A stretch of 64,000 nucleotides of DNA, from assembly GCA_035772735.1 (NCBI GenBank), contig JASDFA010000004.1, forward strand, positions 20,239,501 through 20,303,500, given 5' to 3'. Below the pieces are notes generated by a model. The model had not been told where the DNA came from and did not search any database. It saw only the letters and a program-made list of their open reading frames with translations. The position numbers and the translations under genes were made by a program. This document shows positions 33,480 through 45,439 of the stretch, piece after piece; the stretch's first letter is position 1, and the number at the start of each line of letters is the position of its first letter. The stretch is from Datura wrightii. Taxonomy: Eukaryota; Streptophyta; Magnoliopsida; Solanales; Solanaceae.

Positions 33480-34470
33480 GGTCCCTTAGCTCCTAAAATA
33501 TTTTAGTCACGATTTATTTTCTAAAAAACTGCTAAGGAGTGAGGGAGAAGTGGGAGAACTCACCTAGGGTTTGTCAATTTCATCTTCTCTTCTACCAATT
33601 CTTTTTAGTAAGTTACTTTAACAACGTTTTCTTGTAATTATATGAACATGAGTGGCTAGAACCCTTCCTCTAGGGTTGAAGCCACAAGATATGATTGTGA
33701 TTTTGCGATTTTGTTTTGGAATTAAGTTATTGATTGTTGTTTTGTCTTGCATTCTGGATTGTTGGTTGTTTTTATGATTGATCACCATGAAAACATACAC
33801 ATTAACTTAGGAATATACTTGAGGAAGCATTTACCTAGGTCAGAACATGAGAATGTAGGGAGCATGATTGTATCTCACGATATAATTTGTGTTAGGATAG
33901 AGATATACCTAATGCCTTGCTTGGTTGATAAAACGGGATAATTTAGAGACCGACTTAGAATTATTACATCACCACTCGAAGAAGTAGTTATGAGGCTAAG
34001 TTGAGTCAAATGATTAGGTGCACGAGAGTCCCTACTCATTTCCACATAAACCACATCCACGTAATTAATTGCCCACGAACTAGAATTAGCATCCTCGCTC
34101 ACAATGATGCAGTGAGGCTAGTTTGTCGTGTTTAGAGGCTCGAAAGGCCATGAACATGCAATTCTAATTATGTAAGACAACAATTGATAGTTTCATACTT
34201 AAACCATTACAAATCCTAGTATCGCATGATTATCTGGTTTTAACTCTATGTTGCTCCTAGAGTGAATTCAGAGTATTTCGTTGACCAAAACTAGACTTAA
34301 TTAATCTCCCTCGAAAACTTCTATAATCAACACTTGCGGTATTGAATATCACACTTGAACTTGATACTTAACTGAATTGGTCCAGTCCTTGTGGGTTCGA
34401 CATCCGGCTCTTAAAAAGGGCCACTATATTACTTGTATGACCCGTGCACTTGCGGGTGCGGTCAAGTTTT

Positions 34471-34488
34471 TGGCACCGTTGCCGGGGA
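34471..34488 (+). promoter_or_regulatory. N5 primer-binding site
   Basis: TGGCACCGTTGCCGGGGA lies six bases after the LTR end. It is the same class as in N1. Confidence 0.8.
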
Positions 34489-34624
34489 CAAGGCGAGGTT
34501 TAGTGAAATTGTCGGTTTAATTGTGATTTTTAAATTTCATTAAGTGTTGAAAAAAAATTTTTTTTTGCTTTATTAGTTTTAGATTTATTTTATTTCTAGT
34601 TTTTAATCTGATACACTTCTTAAC

Positions 34625-35421
34625 ATGACATCATGGAACATAAATTGGTTAAATGGTGGATACTATTACTTTGATGAGTCTTGTCTGAATTGAGGAGGAC
34701 CCCACTTGTGGCAGCATTGTAACACGTGCAATATATGTGTGGTCAAGATGGCCATTTGGATGGCTGTCCGAATGCACACTCCCATCCCCCAAGCCCCTAC
34801 TATGATCCTTCTATTGTTTTTGCTGAATATAGGCATCATGAAAATTAGGACCTTGGACGCCAAGCTCGAATAGAAGACATGCTAAAGAAGATGCTTGAAC
34901 AATTAGAAGCAACGAAGGAGGCGATGGAAGCAGTGAGAATTCAACTAGAAGAGAATGGACAGGCTCTATAGAGGATGAGTGTCAAAGTCACGGAGATGAT
35001 GGCTGAGGTTGAAGCTTGTGGTAAATTGCAGGTAACGGTTTTAGGCGATACTCAAGAGGAACTACAAGAAGAAGACAAGGGTGAATTTTTGGATGAAGCC
35101 CAACAATTAGAATCTCTTGAGTGTCCCCATGATGGGCTCACACTTATGGAAAATCCATTCATGGAAGAAGAGATAGAGTATCCCCCAGTTGACACTAATG
35201 GAGAGATAGATGTTGATGCTGAGAAGGTGTATACAAGTAAGGAGGTCAAGCACAATGCAGTTTCAGAGTTGAGGTGTATTGGTCCCCACTCGAAGCATTT
35301 TTCGATATTAAGTTTGGTTGAAAACCAAGGAATAGAGTCTTCCAAACTTATAGAGAAATGTCTAGAGGAGGACCAAGCCCCGTATATTTTGAAATTTGCT
35401 TACTCGGAGAGAAAAAAATGA
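34625..35421 (+). pseudogene. N5 gag-like protein (stops and one shift)
   Basis: The ATG at 34625 opens MTSWNINWLNGGYYYFDES. After a stop it has WQHCNTCNIC, then, past a 2-base shift, GQDGHLDGCP, together a zinc-knuckle-like C, C, H, C cluster. The P/Y-rich PPSPYYDPS follows. An open block (34975-35421) reads MMAEVEACGKLQVTVLGDTQEELQEEDKGEFL, an acidic domain, PHSKHFSILSLVENQG and APYILKFAYSE. It parallels the N1 protein over its whole length. Since N5 moved recently by LTR comparison, the stops suggest either that its gag was not needed in cis or that they arose after insertion. Confidence 0.72.
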
Positions 35422-35580
35422 CTTCGCTTACTTAAGGGCCAATAAATGCAAAAGGCAACATCTACTGCTTGGTCCTTACAATTTTTCACCACCACCCCTA
35501 GAACATAAGAGGAAATTAGAGAAGAAATTAGGGGTGAGATTCATATCCTCAAGGTGGAGGAAAAAGTGGTGAAACTTGAT

Positions 35581-35630
35581 ACGTCGTGCCGCGACGTAAA
35601 ATTAGGCGCTTCTCGGGAGGCAACCTAAGG
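35581..35630 (+). other. Two-hairpin motif of N5
   Basis: ACGTCGTGCCGCGACGT forms a 6-bp stem with a five-base loop. About 16 bases on, CTCGGGAGGCAACCTAAG forms a weaker second stem with one mismatch and one G-T pair. It lies 160 bases past the gag-like ORF. Confidence 0.7.
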
Positions 35631-37493
35631 GTACCATGGGTACCATTTTAATTTCTTGCATTTTATTGATTTTAATTATTTTTCATCTTGTGTTGTTTTT
35701 GGTGGAAAGTTCGGCACAGATGGAGGGGAAGTCTGAGTACCCTTGGAGGAGGAAGCTAACAAGCATGGAAGACAAAAAATGTGGGGTCATACACCCACCT
35801 GTGTAAAGTTGAAGAAAAGCATATTGTTTTCTAGGCCTAAAGGCCTCAGGGAGTATTTCTCACCCTCTTCAAATGTTAATTTGATGCTATAAGGACATAA
35901 CATGATTCAAGTGTGGGGTGAGGGAAATTTCAAAATTTTTGTGCTTAACGATTTTTGGTGAAGGTAATTCTTGTGAGAAATTTGTGAGAAAATTTAAAAA
36001 TTTTTTGTGAGTTAAGCATGACTTCATCACCCGTTGGTTGTTCTTTTCGGTTCTTTTCCGACGGGGGGTCTTTGAACCGAAGAATAAAAAAAATTTCTTT
36101 GTCTGTATATAATGTTTTAATCATAGTTAGGGACTGTTTCCGGCGATGGATTGATGACGACCGTCTTGAGGAAAATTAGTCAATAGGTTTTGGTTTTTGA
36201 ACCCGTAGCTAATTGATGCTTGATAGTCTGGTTATGTGCTATACGTGGTTGTAAGATGCAAGTATGTTTAGTGTTGAAGCATGCAAGTGTATAACTTTGT
36301 ATGAGACACTTAGGCTCTTGAATTTGACTCAATATGATTGAAATTTAATTTTGAATTCTTGTGATTAGCTGAGTAAGAGTTTGCTGAATGTGTCTTGAAT
36401 TGAGCATGTGCCATGAGTGTAAGGTTTTTGAGCATTCTGTGCTATTGTGGAGTGTCTAGAACTTGCCTGGTGTGTATAAAACGAAATGAAGGATTTGAAT
36501 TGTAGGAAATAATTAGGCATTTCTTTGAATGAGCCTAAATGCTATCCCTCATTTTACCTACCTTGAATAATTAATCCTAGTTAGCCCCTTTGAGCCTTGA
36601 ACCTGTTCTTTGATAGTTGCAACATAAGCTTAATCCTTTTTCTTTCATTAGCGCTAAAGTTGATCCAAAACTCCTAAGCGCTTAAAGGAAAAATCCGAAA
36701 GAGTAAAGGAGTGAGAAAAATGAAAAAGAAGGAAAAGTGGAAGTTGTGAAAATTGAGAAAGGTCAAGGGTGCACTTCTGTGAAAATGGTTGATTTTTAAT
36801 AAGGAGTAAGAAAATAAATTAATGAAAAGTTACTTATAGAACTCCTTACTAATAAGCCAAAAGTGCCTAAAGAAAGGGGGAACATAAGAGGAAAAAGAAA
36901 GTTGAAAGGACAAAAAGGTGAAGTAAGGGAAGGGAAGTTCGTAATGAGGGCGTGATGTATTAGAAGCGCTTAGGGAAGATAGTCACTATTACTGACCATA
37001 ATAGTACCTACCCGTCCCTTAGTTACATTACAACCTAAAAAGTCCTACTTGATCTTACAATCAAACATCCTCAAATTATTGGAGTAAAACACTAAGGGAA
37101 AGCTTATGGGTCATTACATGATGCATGTGAATTCTTTGTGAGAGTGAGCATAATTCCATTCATTTACCCATACATGTTTTGATTGAAAAATTTTTTGCAT
37201 GTGAAAATGGGTAACTCTCTTGTTGTGAGGGCACATGTTGAATGAAGGATATTCATGTTGGATTTCTTGATCAGTTGATTTGCATGAGTTTTCTAAGATT
37301 GAGAGTCGATTCTTGAGGTTAGGAAGTCTTAACATAGTTGTATTTCAGTTCAATGATTAAATCGTGCATGCTTTATTTTTAACTTGCTATCTTAGATAAT
37401 CATTATAGTCGTAGCTTGAATTGCCTTGCTAAATTAACTATGTGTAAGTTTTCATGTGCATGAGATGGAAAAGGTTTGTTCAAGGACGAACAG
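35631..37493 (+). other. N5 long internal sequence without genes
   Basis: No ORF above 75 codons makes sense. The segment aligns with N1 55433-57180, including a CCTCAGGGAGTATTTCTCACC box (35845-35865), CAAGTGTGGGGTGAGGG (about 35909-35925), and a block around 36950-37060. Such long gene-free interiors are typical of large non-autonomous LTR elements. Confidence 0.65.
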
Positions 37494-37513
37494 GGCTTTA
37501 AGTGTGGGGTAGG
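37494..37513 (+). promoter_or_regulatory. N5 purine tract
   Basis: GGCTTTAAGTGTGGGGTAGG stands directly before the 3' LTR start. N1 has TTTAAGTGTGGGTAG at the same place. Confidence 0.6.
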
Positions 37514-38885
37514 TGATCGTGGGCAAAATAGCATGCCCAAGTGATACTTTATAACTTAGTTTTGCCTTGTTTATCTATTTATTTATATACATTCTCATGT
37601 GTTTTTATATGTGAATATGTATTAACCCACATGATTAGTCCTTGTTTTTGAAGGTAAATAATGCATTGGAGGACCCAATCTATGATTTGGTGAAGTGGAG
37701 GAATGATATCGGGAGCGAAACACCAAAGTTGGAATAAATTGGGTGATTTCCAGTGTTCTTCCGCGATACCACCGTGTCACGGAGGCAGTTCTCCGCGATA
37801 CACACCGTGTCACGGAGGCAGTGCTCCGTGATACACTCCGTGACACGGAGCCATTCCACGACAGACACAATTTTGCACAATTCACATTTACTATAAATAG
37901 GTCCCTTAGCTCCTAAAATATATTTAGTCATGATTTATTTTCTAAAAAACTGCCAAGGAGTGAGGGAGAAGTGGGAGAACTCACCTAGGGTTTGTCAATT
38001 TCATCTTCTCTTCTGCCAGTTCTTGTTAGTAAGTTACTTTAACAACGTTTTCTTGTAATTATATGAACATGAGTGGCTAGAACCCTTCCTCTAGGGTTGA
38101 AGCCACAAGATATGATTGTGATTTTGCGATTTTGTTTTGGATTTAAGTTATTGATTGTTGTTTTGTCTTGCATTCTAGATTGTTGGTTGTTTTTATGATT
38201 GATCACCATGAAAACATACACGTTAACTTAGGCATATGCTTGAGGAAGCATTTACCTAGGTCAGAACATGAGAATGTAGGGAGCATGATCGTATCTCACG
38301 ATATAATTTGTGTTAGGATAGAGATATACCTAATGCCTTGCTTAGTTGATAAAACGGGATTATTTAGAGACCGACTTAAAATTATCACATAACCACTCGA
38401 AGAAGTAGTTGTGAGGCTCAGTTGAGTTAAATGATTAGGTGCACGAGAGTCCCTACTCATTTCCACGTAAACCACATCCACGTAATTAATTGCCCACGAA
38501 CTAGAATTAGCATCCTCTCTAACAATGATGTAGTGAGGCTAGTTTGTCATGTTTAGAGGCTCGAAAGGCCATGAACATGCAATTCTAATTATGTGAGACC
38601 ATAATTGATAGTTTCATACTTAAACCATTGCAAATCGTAGTATCGCATGATTATCTGGTTTTAACTCTATGTTGCTCCTAGAGTGAATTCAGAGTATTTC
38701 GTTGACCAAAACTAGACTTAATTAATCTCCCTCGAAAACTTCTATAATCAACACTTGCGGTATTGAATATCACACTTGAACTTGATAGTTAGCTGAATTG
38801 GTCCAATCTCTGTGGGTTCGACATCTAGGTCTTAAAAAGGGCCACTATATTACTTGTACGACCCGTACACTTGCAAGCGCGGTAA
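37514..38885 (+). repeat. N5 3' LTR
   Basis: It starts TGATCGTGGGCA with a perfect 6-bp terminal stem (37520-37525 with 37534-37539). It has about two and a half 33-bp units at 37756-37850 and a TATA box at 37892-37899. Confidence 0.9.
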
Positions 38886-38890
38886 CTTAC

Positions 38891-40030
38891 TGTCTTTTAG
38901 CTGTCAGTCTGAGGCGTAGTCCTTAACACATGATGTTCTCTCAATCTAGAGGTCATTCTAGTTTCCCCTCAAAATTTTGTATTCCTGCTTCTTCCCCTTA
39001 TCTTGTGTAAGATGAGCTGTGGGGTTCAAGGTACCTACCTTACATTGTCAATAAGGTTACTGGTCAACTCTCAGCCTATACTTCTTTTGGCTTGCGGTCG
39101 GACCCATCTAATTCATGTGACCTCCCTACATTTCGATATCACAACTGAAATCATAACTATTATCTTGCAGGTGTATCCTGTCGTTATTAGTGTGTTATGG
39201 CGGACTCAGCCTTTTTATGACTCGAACTTAACTATTACTAGGAGTTCATCACTGAAAGGTCTTTTACACCCACTTCGGGTAAGCTAATAGTCTTACTCGC
39301 TCTTTTGACTTATTACCGTGAAGATCTGCACAACATACGTAATCATAGGGGCTCCTTACTCTTTCTAACACTTTCTTGAATCAACCAATCCATCTTCACT
39401 TACTGCTTACTTTGGGCAACATCGCCTCATCCTTACGCCTTTTGCTATACTGGAATCAAAACTAAGAGGTAGGAATAGCCTTTTCTTTCTGCAACGAAAC
39501 GAAGACATGGAACTGTACCACCTCTAAAAGGATGGAGGTAGGAATCCTGAATTTCCCTCTCTTTCTCACATCTATGCGATAATCTAATAGTATCTGTCAT
39601 CTTAGTCAGATCTTATATACCTACCAAATAAATCAATTTGTCTATACGCTATGCTTCTAACTTCCTACTCTGAAGTTATAGAAATATACTGGGGATAGTA
39701 CCAATAGAGGTATCATATTGGGAGGTCCCTCATACCTCCTCTTGCTGTTGAAGTTACCCTGCAACTGGCTAGTGCCCTCTTCTGCTGCTATATCCAATCT
39801 TCTGCCTGTGACAAGGTGTCGCTAATCTGACTTTGTATCTGTAATCAAAGAGTATGATAAGTATTTAGGGACTAAACCCTATACTGTACCGCACTATAGC
39901 ACGACTGAATAAGAAGAAAGAGTAACCATCCTATCATGCCTTGCAGCCTCCTGTCTATAGCATGTAGTGCACAACACATCCATAGGAAAGACTCCACTTA
40001 GCACGGCTTGCAGACTCCCTGGGATACGAC
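38891..40030. other. N4 leader side sequence without recognisable gene
   Basis: Gag should lie here on the minus strand of N4, but no gag block or zinc knuckle is readable. It is either deleted and scrambled or this lineage had no gag. Confidence 0.45.
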
Positions 40031-40032
40031 CT

Positions 40033-40045
40033 TCTATGATACCAA
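40033..40045 (-). promoter_or_regulatory. N4 primer-binding site (tRNA-iMet type)
   Basis: The minus strand reads TTGGTATCATAG just after the 5' LTR end at 40049; compare TGGTATCAGAGC. Confidence 0.75.
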
Positions 40046-40048
40046 GTT

Positions 40049-42607
40049 TGTCACACCTCGCCTTGGGGGGTATGAATGGCACCTGGTACCCTACTAGGAC
40101 CTAAACTGCTAGACTGCTGAGCCTAAGCACTTCTAGTGCCTGGCTGGCTCTAACTCTGATTCATGGGATCAACGGGCTATATAACGGCTGTAAATACAGC
40201 CCCCGACCGACTAGGCCTATAGCCACCAATACAACAACAATAGCTAACCCAAATCGCATCAATATAAGGAACCTATGCGGGCCGACAAGGCCACCATGCT
40301 GTCTAGTTACTTCTAAATCAAGAAAAACATGAGCTAAACTGCTACGTGACCGACAAGGTCACTACTACCAACTAAATAAGGCCTCACATGGCCATCATAA
40401 ACAAACTAATACATACACACGGCCTCACAGAACCGGTACAGCTAACCATAGGGAATATACTATCTGCAAGCCCCTAAGAATACTGATAATATGGTCGGGA
40501 CAGGGCCCCGGCCTACCCATACTGTACAACAAAAGAAAAGGGATAAACTTCTAGCTATCGAGATCCGGATGACTGGAGCTGATGACTCTGTGTTCTGGCC
40601 AGAACCACGAGGGGTCGGCTCCTCGTCTATGAGTACCTGCAGGAAAGTAATGCAACGCCCTAACGGGCGTCAGTACCACTGGTACTAAGTATGCAAAGCA
40701 ACAACTGGAAAATAACTGAAGATAAGTAATATAATTGATGGTACTAAAATAGAAAAAAATAGACTGTAACTGACTGAAGGCATGCGTTTAAGACTGTTCT
40801 TAACTATGCTGAAAGGAGTAGGAGTCATACCTGGAAATGTAGCGTTCTACTGTCAATCTATTCATATCTAGCGTAACATGGCATAATGTATCATAACATA
40901 ACATAGCATAGCACACATAAACCTTACTCGGCCCCCATAAGCCGTGAGGTACAACCAACACGCAATCTATACCCCTACCCCGTTCATCCCATCTCGCATA
41001 GTAACTACAAGCATCCTTCCAATCCCTTGGGCATGCACTTGGGCTCACTGAGCCCCTAACTATAACTGTACCTGAGCCCGGAGGACTCTGAATCAACACC
41101 GTGGGCGTACCCGCTTGACGGGGGTGTATAAAAGCCGACCAAGGAAAAATATGGGGAAACTGGCATCCCATCTTCCTTCCCTGGGGGACGACATGCCACT
41201 CCGTAGAGCGACGTGTCCTCGCCCTCTAGCGAATGAGTCGATACAGCTATTAACCCTGGGGCAGTCATGAATGCTAGGTAATCCAACCCCAAAACAATAC
41301 AGTCTGGTCTCAACTAGTAATATTAATTGCGTATACCATATGATGAAACTAGTGATAATAATATGTATGTATATACTACATGCTGAAACTAGTGACAGTG
41401 TTATGTATGTATTTAATACAAGCTGAGACTGATAATGGTATATATATAACCTTCTTCAATACTCTGCTGAGTCTAATACTGAACAAGATATAATTGTTCT
41501 GCTGAGAATCATGTTGTATAACTGGGTTTCATATTAAACATGATTTACTACTTCAAACATGTTTTCTAAACTTCATTTTAGGCTACTATTCTATTTCTAA
41601 AATACTTTATGGGAACTTATATTGCTTTACTAAGTTTCGACTGAACACAATAACACCCTAACATATTTTACTAAATCACATAGTGGGCATGCTGTACCGT
41701 TTCTGACACTTTCTACTAGAATTTATATCGTGCTAATAAGTTTCACGCTATACATGACATGATACTTCCAACATCGTATTAAAATGTATACTAAGCATAA
41801 TATGCTACTTCTGAAACATTCTATTGGCACTTGAGCTATGTTACTATACCGGAACTACTAGCTTGCCGAAGAAACTGGCTTTACATACCTTGTTCATTAA
41901 CTTTGGAGTATCTTGCGTAACTCAGCTAATTCTAAGTTATTTCTTCTAACTGCATTCATATGTATGATAACTAGAACTAAATTCACCGATATTCTAGAGG
42001 AAAATACTACTGTGAATATATAGGTAGCCCAAACTATGACTCATCGAGAAACAGCCGAGAACTCGCTATTTCATGGAATTCCAGAAGGGAGAGATGCTCA
42101 CTTTAGGGCTAGAAGTATATTGACACTAATTTGGAGCAATTTCTCTTACCTTAGCTCAGTAGGATGATGATTCGTCGGCCGAATTTCACAAAACTAACTC
42201 CGCAGGAATGTTCTCTGCAGCTTTATACTACGGTATCTGGAGTTAATTTGAGTTTGAACTGTGTTTGATGGCGTATTCGGACGAATATTTACCTCAAACC
42301 CTCATTTCCCTCTGTCTTAGGTCATTTTATGGAAATTAAAAGTAGGAAGTGAAATAAAAACTGAAGTGAGGGGTTTATATACTTGGGCCTGGACAAGGCC
42401 TCCGTGACACGCTGCCATCGTGGAGGCCCTCCCTCCGTGGCACGCTGTCATCGCGGAGGGGTTCTGCCCAGGCTTCTCCCGCGGTGGTTCGGTGCAATGT
42501 TCGTCTGGTCTTCCCCCGGGCCCTTTCCTAGCATGTATGGAATTCTAAAACTCTTAACCAACATGTGAATAGGTCATCTATATGTCAAGAATTTACAGGG
42601 TGTAACA
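40049..42607 (-). repeat. N4 5' LTR
   Basis: It is 2559 bp, against 2560 bp for its partner. By eye about 18 differences lie in the first 180 bases at the left end. U3 units are at 42398-42460, the TATA box at 42374-42381, and the tandem hairpins at 40655-40687. Confidence 0.9.
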
Positions 42608-42795
42608 CCTTGGAATGGCTGAAACCCGCATCGAGTAGAGTCCTTTTCGTGGGTGTGAAGCGTGCCACACTTATAACGAGGAGGCTACGAGATATTATTA
42701 GGAAAATCCCCTTTTGATCATATTCTTTATCATGTGTCAAAGTTTAATTCCAAAAATGCCCTTCCAATTCGTGCTCTGTTTCATTTCAGTGAACC

Positions 42796-43850
42796 ATGCC
42801 TCCCAGATGCGGTAACGGAAGAAGGGCCGATAATGCCAACAGGTCTGCCCCACCAGCCTCCGTAGCTCCTCAAGATGATTTGATTTCTACTGCATAATTT
42901 AGAGCGTCCATTCAGTTACTGGCCCAAACTGTGACCAATCAGGTGAATCAGCAGGTTGTGCCAGTGAACACGAACGGGTCTACAGCAACTGCAAGGGTGC
43001 AGGACTTCACCCATATGAACCCTCCATCATTTCAGGGATCTAAAGTGGGGAGGACCCCCAAGAGTTTGTAGATAAGGTCAGCAAGATTACCCGTATAATG
43101 GGTGTCAGCTCCTATGGGAGTGCCAACCTGGCTGCCTACCAGCTTAAAGGGGTAGCCCAAGTTTTGTATGAACAGTGGAAGGAGGGCGTCTAGTGGAAGC
43201 AGGACCGGTGGAGTGGGAGGAGTTCCACACAGCTTTCCTGGATAGGTTTTTCCCTCAAGAATTGAGGAAGGCTAAGATGGCAGAGTTTATGAACTTGCGA
43301 TAGGGCAATAGGACAATGGAAGAGTATGCTCTGGAGTTTACCAGGTTATCAAAGTATGCTCTAGAGATGGTAGCTGAGCTAAGGGCTCGCATGTTGAAGT
43401 TCATTAATGGGATATCTAATCTGGTCCTCAAGGAATGCAGGACCACGATGCTGATCAAGGACATGGACCTTTCTAGCCTGATTGTTTATGCCCAGCAAAT
43501 TGAGGCTGAAAAGATAAAGGATATGGAGAGAAAGAACAAGCGGGCAAGAACTGGCCATTCAGATTTCGGCCATCAGAGATCTAGCGGTGGTAACCGCTCA
43601 CAACAGCAACAGCATAGAGCCCCAACACCTAGTTCAGCGAGCGGCCCAACCTTTTCGTCGTGCTAAGATCAGAGGGGTGGGTTATCTGGCACTCAGTATC
43701 AGGCTCACAGTGAAGGGAGCAGGTATCCAATTTGCCCCAACTGCAGCAAAAATCATCTTGGAGAGTGTCTACAAGGCAGGGAGGGTTGTTTCGGTTGTAG
43801 ACAGCACGGGCATCGAATTAAAGAATTTCCGTCAGTAGGATGAGGAAGAT
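42796..43850 (+). pseudogene. N3 gag
   Basis: The ATG at 42796 opens MPPRCGNGRRADNANRS. Further on come QDFTHMNPPSFQGSK, then after a shift near 43050 HTAFLDRFFPQE-like and MEEYALEFTRLSKYALEMVAEL (43316-43400), the gag domain. The open block ends in an E/K/R-rich stretch. Two zinc knuckles follow in another frame at 43729-43838: CPNCSKNHLGEC and CFGCRQHGHRIKEF, the second missing its last C. The protein would package element RNA. Several stops and shifts break it. Confidence 0.83.
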
Positions 43851-43959
43851 GATAATCCACTACCGTAGCAACTCCAGCAGGTCAACCAGCTCAGTAGGCC
43901 AACTCATCGAGTACAGATGGAAGCCAACGCCAAAACCATTTTTATGCTCTATCTTCCCA

Positions 43960-44480
43960 TCAGGATTAGGAGAGCTCCCCTAACGTAGTTACTGGTATGT
44001 TACGTCTCTAACATCTAGACGTATATGCCTTCTTTGATCTAGGAGCTACCCTTTCGTTCATGACTCCATATATAGCAGTTCAGTACAATATAAGTCCAGA
44101 GGTCCTCTCAGAACCATTCTTAGTCTCCACCCCAGTCGGCGAATCAGTTAGAGCCAATCGGGTGTATAGAAAATGCACAGTCTCAGTCCTGAATAAAGTA
44201 ATTCTAGCTGATCTCATAGAGCTATACATGGTCGACTTCGACCTTGTTCTCGGCATGGATTGGTTACACTCCTTCTATGCCTTAGTTGATTGCAGAACTA
44301 GAGTTGTCAAGTTCCAATTTTCAAATGAGCCAGTATTAGAATGGACGGGCAGCAGTTTAGCGCCTAAAGGTATGTTTATTTCCTACCCTAAGGCCCAGAA
44401 ACTCATGCCAAAGGATGTCTATATCATCTGGTTCGGGTCAAGGATTCCACCTCTGAGACCCCAACCATTCAATTAGTTCT
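43960..44480 (+). pseudogene. N3 protease
   Basis: The frame reads FFDLGATLSFMTPYIA with catalytic DLGA (44036-44047), VLSEPFLVSTPVGESV, VYRKCTVSVLNKV, and FDLVLGMDWLHSFYA. This is the Tekay aspartic protease. It remains open for 138 codons from 44060 and ends in a shift at 44470. Confidence 0.85.
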
Positions 44481-44499
44481 AATTGTCAGTGAGTTCCCA

Positions 44500-45430
44500 G
44501 ACGTATTTCCTAAAGATCTTCCCGGAGTTCCCCCTAAACGGGAAATAGACTTCAGAATAGATCTACTCCTAGACACTGAGCCTATGACCATTCTTTCTTA
44601 CAGAATGGCTCTAGCTAAGCTTAAGGAGCTAAAGGAGAAGTAAAAATATCTTCTTGATAAGGGTTTTATCAGACCCAACATCTCTCCCTGGGGTGCACCA
44701 ACGCTATTCGTGCGTAAGAAAGATGGTACTCTCAGAATGTGCATAGATTACCATCAGTTGAACAAGGTCATAGTTAAGAACAAGTACCCTCTACCTAGGA
44801 TTGACGATTTGTTTGACCAACTTCAGGGAGCCAGTTTTTTCTCAAAAATCGATCTCAGGTTAGGGTACCATCAGTTAAGAGTTAGATAGAGTAACATACC
44901 GAAAATAGTATTCAAAACTCGCTATGGTCACTACGAGTTTGTTGTGATGTCCTTTGGGTTAACGAATGCCCCAACAACCTTCATGGATTTGATGAATAGT
45001 GTCTTCAAGCAGTACCTAGATATTTCATCATTATATTTATCGAGGACATTCTGGTATACTCCAGAAATGAGGAAGAGTATGCCAATCACCTAAGGCTAGC
45101 ATTACAAACCCTTAGAGATCGCGTTATTCACCAAGTTTAGCAAGTGTGAATTCTGGTTGAAGTCCATGACTTTCGTAGGTCATGTGGTCTCAGGTGAGGG
45201 GATACAGGTAGATCCTCAAAAGATTGCAGCAGTGAAAGATTGGTCATATCTACCTCTCCCACTAAAATCATGAGCTTCCTGGGCTTAGCGAGTTATTATC
45301 GATGGTTTGTGGAAGGTTTCTCCTCCATAGCATCTCCCCCGACTAAGTTAACCTAGAAGAAGGTGAAATTTTGGTGGTTGTATGAGTGTGAGAAGAGTTT
45401 TCAAGAGTTGAAGACTCGACTAACTACCGC
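44500..45430 (+). pseudogene. N3 reverse transcriptase
   Basis: Fingers: RPNISPWGAPTLFVRKKDGTLRMCIDYHQLNKV and KYPLPRIDDLFDQLQGA. Palm: YGHYEFVVMSFGLTNAPTTF. After a shift comes IFIED (45033-45047) where active enzymes have FIDD, so one catalytic D has become E. The thumb (FSKCEFWLKSMTFVGHVVS) follows, then decayed connection. Stops at 44641 and elsewhere and at least two shifts make it inactive. Confidence 0.85.
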
Positions 45431-45439
45431 TCCAATATT

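Larger units (their letters stand above)
33024..34464 (+). repeat. N5 5' LTR
   Basis: It begins TAATCGTGGGCA with a near-complete terminal stem and holds four 33-bp units (33273-33430) and TATAAATA at 33472. It ends GCGGTCA at 34464. Confidence 0.9.
33024..38885 (+). mobile_element. N5: young non-autonomous LTR retrotransposon (N1 family)
   Basis: The LTRs are 33024-34464 (1441 bp) and 37514-38885 (1372 bp). The target duplication CTTAC lies at 33019-33023 and 38886-38890. The LTR termini TG and CA have each decayed in one copy (TA at 33024, AA at 38885). By eye about 7 substitutions lie in the first 205 bases of the LTR pair, the fewest of all elements here. The interior has a primer site, one gag-like ORF, a two-hairpin motif, 1.9 kb without genes, and a purine tract. 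There is no RT or integrase. Confidence 0.93.
26959..42607 (-). mobile_element. N4: Tekay-related LTR retrotransposon on the minus strand
   Basis: The LTRs are 26959-29518 (2560 bp, 3') and 40049-42607 (2559 bp, 5'). The target duplication CCTTG lies at 26954-26958 and 42608-42612. It has an iMet-type primer site and a purine tract on the minus strand. Pol is partial: the RT thumb, RNase H and integrase tail remain, while gag, protease, the RT palm and the integrase core are not seen. N5 is inserted in the non-coding left by those losses. Confidence 0.92.

Noticed and set aside
33194..33496. Overlapping frames with 11-residue repeats (RDTHRVTEV-like)
   Set aside because: They are the translation of the 33-bp minisatellite; the repeat length is a multiple of three, so all frames stay open.
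40800..41171. 123-codon minus-strand frame
   Set aside because: It lies in the N4 5' LTR and overlaps the other LTR frame; the 3' LTR copy is broken.
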